Shown piece by piece: positions 58,881-64,000 of a DNA stretch of 64,000 bases. The stretch's first letter is position 1, and every line of letters begins with the position of its first letter. The notes under the pieces are model-generated. The model searched no databases, was not told where the DNA came from, and worked only from the letters and a program-made list of their open reading frames with translations. The DNA is from Platerodrilus igneus (lineage: Eukaryota; Arthropoda; Insecta; Coleoptera; Lycidae): contig JARFIW010000593.1 in the NCBI GenBank assembly GCA_036346225.1, forward strand, positions 558,001 through 622,000, given 5' to 3'. Position numbers and translations under genes: made by a program.

Positions 58881-61800
58881 TAATTTTGTATACACCCTTA
58901 TTTAATTGGGAGTCATGGTAAACCAATTCTGGCGAGGAGGCAGATTCGTCCTGTGATGCATTCAATTATGTTCCGGGATAGTTCAACAGATTTGTTTTCG
59001 CTAGGTATGGTGTTAAAGATAAACTTCCGTTTTGATCAGGATAGCACTAACAAGATGGAAGCGGAGTAAAAGAAATTATCGGAAAACAAGGTCTCGGGAA
59101 ATTAATGAAAAATTTAACAATCCGGTATGTATTGCGTACAAAGTGGAACTAGCAGATGTTAAGTTGGAAGCTTTATTGGAAGAACTACCAGATATATTAG
59201 ACAGACTCTAAAAAATGAGTAGTAATCCCAATATTATGCTGGCATATTTAGCAAGACGGAGATGCGTAATTATTTAACTACACACCTTTTGCTACAAGGA
59301 CGAATACGAAGAAAGCTGCAGTTCAAGTAGAACTTATGCTGGACCGATTTGTAATATTGATCCTAAGGCTTCATGCAGATCAAACTCAATTTCGACTTTA
59401 TGATAATGAGAGCCAGCAGGTTGTTCGTATTCACTTAAATTGTATGAAATCTGATCAACCAGTTTGTTGACGTCTGCTTGAGGCACTTCAACATCTGACG
59501 TAACGTTGACATCGGAAAATTTGATTTTAAAAAACTAAAACACGTCTGGTTAGCTTGAAGATTTTTTGTATATTGAATCCTTTATAAAAACAAGAATTAA
59601 ATAACGACACTTAACGCATGCGCAGATTTTGTAAAATTGTGGCAAGTCCTGACAGAAAAAAATTTAATAGATCAAGTCATATATTTCTTAGAATTATAAC
59701 GTGTATTGGAAAGTATAGAACATCATACTGTAACAAATATAAATTCTAAGGTACTAACTTTGAAGTCGTTTCTATTTGTTACACTTCTGTGGAATCTGAC
59801 TATATTAAATTGCAATATAATAACAGAAGAAACAATTTCGTAATAGAAATAAACGTTATTACCATTTAATCTGCTTTGAATTTACCTTAAGAATATATCC
59901 AATCGTAACAAATATTATAAATTCGTTCTAGGAACTGAACATCTTAAAATACGTTATAAACAAGTCACTGGTGTTGTCTAATTCGTAGGCTGTATTGATT
60001 AGTGTCCATTGTCTAGAATTATTAAGTTAGTATTGTGCTTGTGAAAGATGTCACGAGGTGGCGTTTCGGACAGCTCACCTATTCTTTATATTCATGGGAT
60101 TGAGAGATAACACGGCCATTTTCTTCAATGCGGTGATAGCAGAACGAATGGAAGAAAATGTTGACGCATTTAAGTGTCAGTTGGTGCCTGAGAATCGGTA
60201 TTTAAGTTGGCGTAAAATTGATGGTCGTTTAAAAGGGGCCGGGATGTTAAAAGTTCCCCGAGTTTCGTTACGACGGCCAAAAAGTAAAAGTGTCAACGTG
60301 TTTATTTAATTCGCAGTATCCATTAACGCGCGTCTCTTTTTATTATGGAGGAATTTTTGTAGCAAGAAGTAATTGTGATCGCCCACATGGTGTTTGTTTG
60401 ATAGTAAGGTATGACGTCATGATGTCAGCCGTTCAGTTTAGAATTCCCATAGCAGAAATTTTGCTGCTAATATGGAGCCCAATGCTTTTGGTTTAGAAAT
60501 TTTTTTTGAGGCTGGAGTTTTTGCTTGTTTATAAGACAGGCATTTAGAACTCTCATTAGTGCGGGAATTAATGCCGGTGAGTGTTTACATTTTTTTTACG
60601 TTGGTTGCGGTTGAAGCTTTATTATTACGTTTATAAACATAGGAAAATGTTCGTGCAATTATTAAAAATATTAAATTTAATAAGAGTATAAATTTTGCAT
60701 TTAGGATTCAGTATAAAAGATCATAAAAGTTCTAATGTTCTAAAAATTGTGTGTCAGATACTTTTTTGTTAAGGTTGAAATTTAAAGTTTTATAAGAGAA
60801 AAAGAAACCTTGTTCTTTGGAAGTAAATCAAAGTATTCTGTGAAACGTGAAATATACATGTGGCCTTATAAGAAAGTTTGTAAAGTCCAATTTAAACTAA
60901 ATATGTCCATTTATAATATGCTTGATAATTAGTAGGTTAACTGTGTTATTTCTATACCATGTCAACCTGAATAATTTTAATTTATGTAATGTATTTGTTT
61001 CTGAACACTTTTTTTGTAATTTTGTAATTTTTTTGGTATTTACTGTAAACCAATCTAACAGATCTGTCAATTGGGGTTATAAATTTTACGTGTGTAAAAA
61101 TAGTATCAAATGTCAGCATTTCATTATTTAAAGAAAAAATTTACGAATCTTTATTTCTTAGAAAAAGTTTAATTTAACTTTTGAATATGAAATTTGTGAT
61201 TTTGTTTACATGTATTTAAAAGAAGGAAACGAATTACTTTAAATTATATTTTTTGTTCAACGTAGTAATTCATCAGTATTTAAATTTAGTGAATGTACAA
61301 TTTGAGAAAATTAATTTGGGTAATGTAACTTTAGGGTCACTCAAGCAGAGTAATGTTATAGAAGTGATGTAAGCGACTTCTTTTTGATATCCATTTTTAA
61401 GTATCACATTTTTAGTGTGATAGTTTGATGATGATTAATTTATGAGTATTGTTGTATTATTTTTTCTAAGAAGCAAACTGTGTCTTTTAATTTAAAATTT
61501 ATTATGTGACAATTCCTTTCAGGATCATCGCAGTAGGAGTTGAAGTAGATACATTTGAGAGGTTTCCAGAGGCGTTGTTTTGTATAACTTAAATGTTTTT
61601 GACAGTCACTATAGCCTGTGAATTTCTGCATCTTCTCATAGGTTACTTACGTATTTTATTGTCCATATAGATGCGGAGGCGCTCAATTCCCCTCCTCTTT
61701 TCTCATTTCCCTTTATAGTTGAGTTTACTTTTCACCCACGCCAAATTTCATTGCTCGTATTTGGGGTTATTCCCAGACTAAGCCGTGAATATCGTGAAGT

Positions 61801-62151
61801 TTGTGAGTCTATTGGAAGTGATGACATTAAAAATAAATTCTTGTTAAATAATAAGAATAAAAATTGCTTCACTGACGCCCAACGTCAAAATAGTTCTCCT
61901 GGAGTGCCCGACTAACACGAAAATTATTACAATACTAATGAGTTGTACAGACCTTATCGCGAAAACGAATATCACTAGGGCTTGTTTATAGAGCGGACAC
62001 CCCTCTAATTAAATGATTTCGCCCATAGGTATATAATCGAACCGTCGTGCGTAATTGTTGGTTTTATTTCTGCTTTCCTACAAGCAAGTCGTGTTCTTAA
62101 ATCTTTGTGTTTTATTTAAGTGTCTAATACCGTTTTTTGAATTATAGAAAA
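58881..62151. other. No gene seen (3.3 kb)
   Basis: AT-rich DNA. Short frames at 60058-60309 and 60290-60496 have no motif. The last ~100 bases (from about 62040) have a TTTTTTGAATTATAG acceptor-like site just before the polymerase ORF ATG at 62152. Confidence 0.5.
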
Positions 62152-64000
62152 ATGAATTCAACAAAAGTTTTTGGTTGTGAGGTTTGCGGAGCTTCCTATA
62201 CAAGAAAGAACAACCTGTTGCGTCATATTATGACTCAGCATGGGCCCACCTCTTGTCTTAAACGTACTGCTCCTATGACTAAAAAACCTGCTTGCGAACG
62301 TGGTCGACTCGGCGAAGTCAAGTGTGATGTGTGCGACATTGTGTTGGGAAGAGTTAATTTTACTGCTTATCTGCGTAGTGTAGCACATAAAAATGCTGCT
62401 ATCCGGGCAATCAAAGGTGATAGTGTTGTAGAGACCGTTCGTACGGCGGTGTTTAAGTCACGGATTGGCACGTATCTTGTAAAAAATGTTAACAACGTTG
62501 GTGGTATGGAAGATTTTGTTGCAACCCATAAGGAAAGGTTTACTCGTTTGGTTGGCGAGAAACTAAGGGAGCATACCGTCATGAAGATTAATTGCGAGTT
62601 GTTTGGATCTTATACCAAAAAGGGGGTGGGAGAGGAAACTGTTGATGTTAAGTCGTTCAACACAAAAAATGTGATTGTAGCATCTTCTACCAACCTGCGA
62701 GATGTGTACGACTCCTTATGCGAGATTATGCGAATTAAGGCTGACGAGTTCTAAGAATGTGATTTTGGTTATTTTTTGGAACTTATTAACTAATTTTTAA
62801 ATTTTAGGTTGGACGCTGAAAAAGGTATTGTATTTGGAAATTAATATAAACAAGCACAACCCTTTGCGAGAATCTTCTTATTTACCAATACCAAAATGAA
62901 TTAGAAATAAAAGAACTGTTATTAACAAACAAAATAACGATGTGGCATGTTTCGTGTGGTGTGTAATGGCAGCATTATATCCCGTTAGTAAGCTCTCATA
63001 TACAGTGTCGAACTACCCCCACTACTCCGAAATACTGAACTTAAATAGCATCGATTTCTCAATAGAGTTTAAAAATAATCAACAATTCGAAGAACTGAAC
63101 GATATCAGCGTGTGGAAGGTAGATCTATTGTAGGTCCCCTGCATTTCACAAAGAAGAAGAGGACTCGACGCGTGAATCTATTATGCATTCAAGAAGAAGA
63201 AATAGGTCACTACTGTCTAATCAAGAATTTATATCGATTGGCTGAAAAACAATTGTCTGATCATGATGGTCACAAGTTTTTGTGCCATGGGTGTCTGATA
63301 TACTTTCATCGGAGGAGGAGCTACGTACATATGCAGAGCACGATTGTAACCATGTTGTGACGACAATGCCAACTGCTGCCGAAAGCACATTAGAATTTGT
63401 TAATATCCACAATTAAATGAATGTACCGTTTGCGATCTATGCGGATTTTGGGGGCATCTTGAAACCAATCAGTACTGCTACTCCGAGTACATCTTTCTCG
63501 TTTACCAACAGCATTCAGGAACACGAACCCTACAGCTTTACTTACTAAATAAAATGTTCATATGATGAATCCTTAGACAAGTTTGAATTATATAGAGGAC
63601 CCGATGCTGCAAAAGTCTTAATGCAAAAGTTGAAAAGGGAAGCCTGTAGATTGGGAGAAATTTTGCAAATAAATGTTCCAATGAAACCTCTAACACCACT
63701 CGAAAAATTGTTATTTTATGATGCATTCGAGTGCGGTATGTGCAAGAAACTTTTAGAGGATAACAGGGTACGGGATCATGATCGTCTAACGGGATCATTC
63801 AGATTTGCTGCACACTCCCAATAGAATATCAGTTATAAAGTTCCTCAATTCATCCCCGTGGTGTTCCATAACCTTAGTGGGTATGATTTCCACTTTGTTG
63901 TAAAGGAGTTGGGGTACGACAAAGAACAAGTTATGGTAATACCAAATAATAAGCAGCGATTTGTATCTTTTACTAAAAATGTGAGCTTATATGATACCTA
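62152..64000 (+). pseudogene. Polinton/Maverick-type DNA polymerase B, N-terminal part, decayed
   Basis: Protein-primed family B polymerases replicate Polinton/Maverick and related virus-like elements. The first frame (62152-62754) has a C2H2 finger (CEVCGASYTRKNNLLRHIMTQH) and a second finger-like CDVC...YLRSVAH with Tyr where the first His is expected. The frame resumes near 62817, perhaps after an intron ending TTTTAG, with GWTLKKVLYLEININKHNPL and FVWCVMAALYP, through a TGA at 62896. Further frames give HYCLIKNLYRL, VPFAIYADFGGIL (exonuclease motif I, Gly replacing Glu), FECGMCKKLLEDNRVRDHDRLTGSF, then VFHNLSGYDFH (exonuclease motif II). It runs off the window. Several stops and frameshifts make it inactive. 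Confidence 0.85.

Noticed and set aside
58402..58965. Overlapping ORFs rich in Arg, Pro and Ala on both strands
   Set aside because: They are created by the GC-rich minisatellite and have no independent coding evidence.
61870..61895. TGACGCCCAACGT as a second retrotransposon primer site
   Set aside because: No LTR-like sequence precedes it and no gag-pol follows; probably chance.
1..64000. tRNA or rRNA genes
   Set aside because: No cloverleaf with matching A and B boxes and no rRNA signature was found by eye; the one GGTTCGAGA-like stretch near 18318 lies in the LTR and does not fold as a tRNA.

Overview
The window is repeat-dominated, AT-rich eukaryotic DNA, most likely from an arthropod. 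It holds non-LTR retrotransposon pieces of two kinds (RTE-like and R1-like), an Osvaldo/Ulysses-like Gypsy LTR element, a Tc1-like transposon, and the start of a Polinton/Maverick-type protein-primed DNA polymerase B gene. No intact host gene was recognised. The AT content, TTTATT-rich intergenic DNA and (AT)n tracts fit an insect genome; the species cannot be named from this sequence.

Layout. 0.2-5.0 kb: minus-strand remains of an RTE-like LINE, with a duplicated 3' tail, interrupted by an unclassified ~1.1 kb interspersed repeat. 5-11.9 kb: mostly featureless DNA with (AT)n tracts. 11.9-12.6 kb: a foldback element with GC-rich minisatellite arms and TA at both borders. 13.2-38.5 kb: a giant palindrome, the most interesting object here. 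Its arms are about 6.9-7.0 kb each, joined by an 885 bp spacer. The left arm is interrupted by a 10.4 kb Gypsy-type LTR retrotransposon; the right arm still has the empty site. 42.6-45.3 kb: a Tc1-like transposon with a second copy of the ~1.1 kb repeat inside it. 46.0-46.7 kb: a LINE endonuclease fragment. 52.1-52.7 kb: a broken unknown ORF. 53.6-58.2 kb: an R1-clade LINE fragment lying within the same satellite family that forms the palindrome ends, with a tandemly repeated CA-rich 3' region split by a 1.1 kb insertion. 58.5-58.9 kb: a GC-rich minisatellite. 62.15-64.0 kb: a decayed polymerase B gene running off the window end.

Each palindrome arm carries four ORFs, here called P1 to P4, that I cannot assign to any family. 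P1 is 275 aa and ends in a DSGxxS motif. P2 would be about 281 aa when whole, has a C2H2 finger, and is flanked by a 47 bp inverted repeat. P3 is 86 aa and Cys-rich. P4 is 104 aa. P1 and P3 share an ATAAAAGG box about 65-70 nt upstream of their ATG. P1 and P2 diverge; P2 and P3 converge. The arms are closed inside by a spacer with a GC-rich hairpin and an 18 bp minisatellite, and outside by ~300 bp satellite units. This looks like an undescribed virus-derived or transposon-like unit duplicated head to head, but that is an inference. Many differences between duplicated copies are one-base indels in homopolymers, so some frameshifts may be consensus errors.
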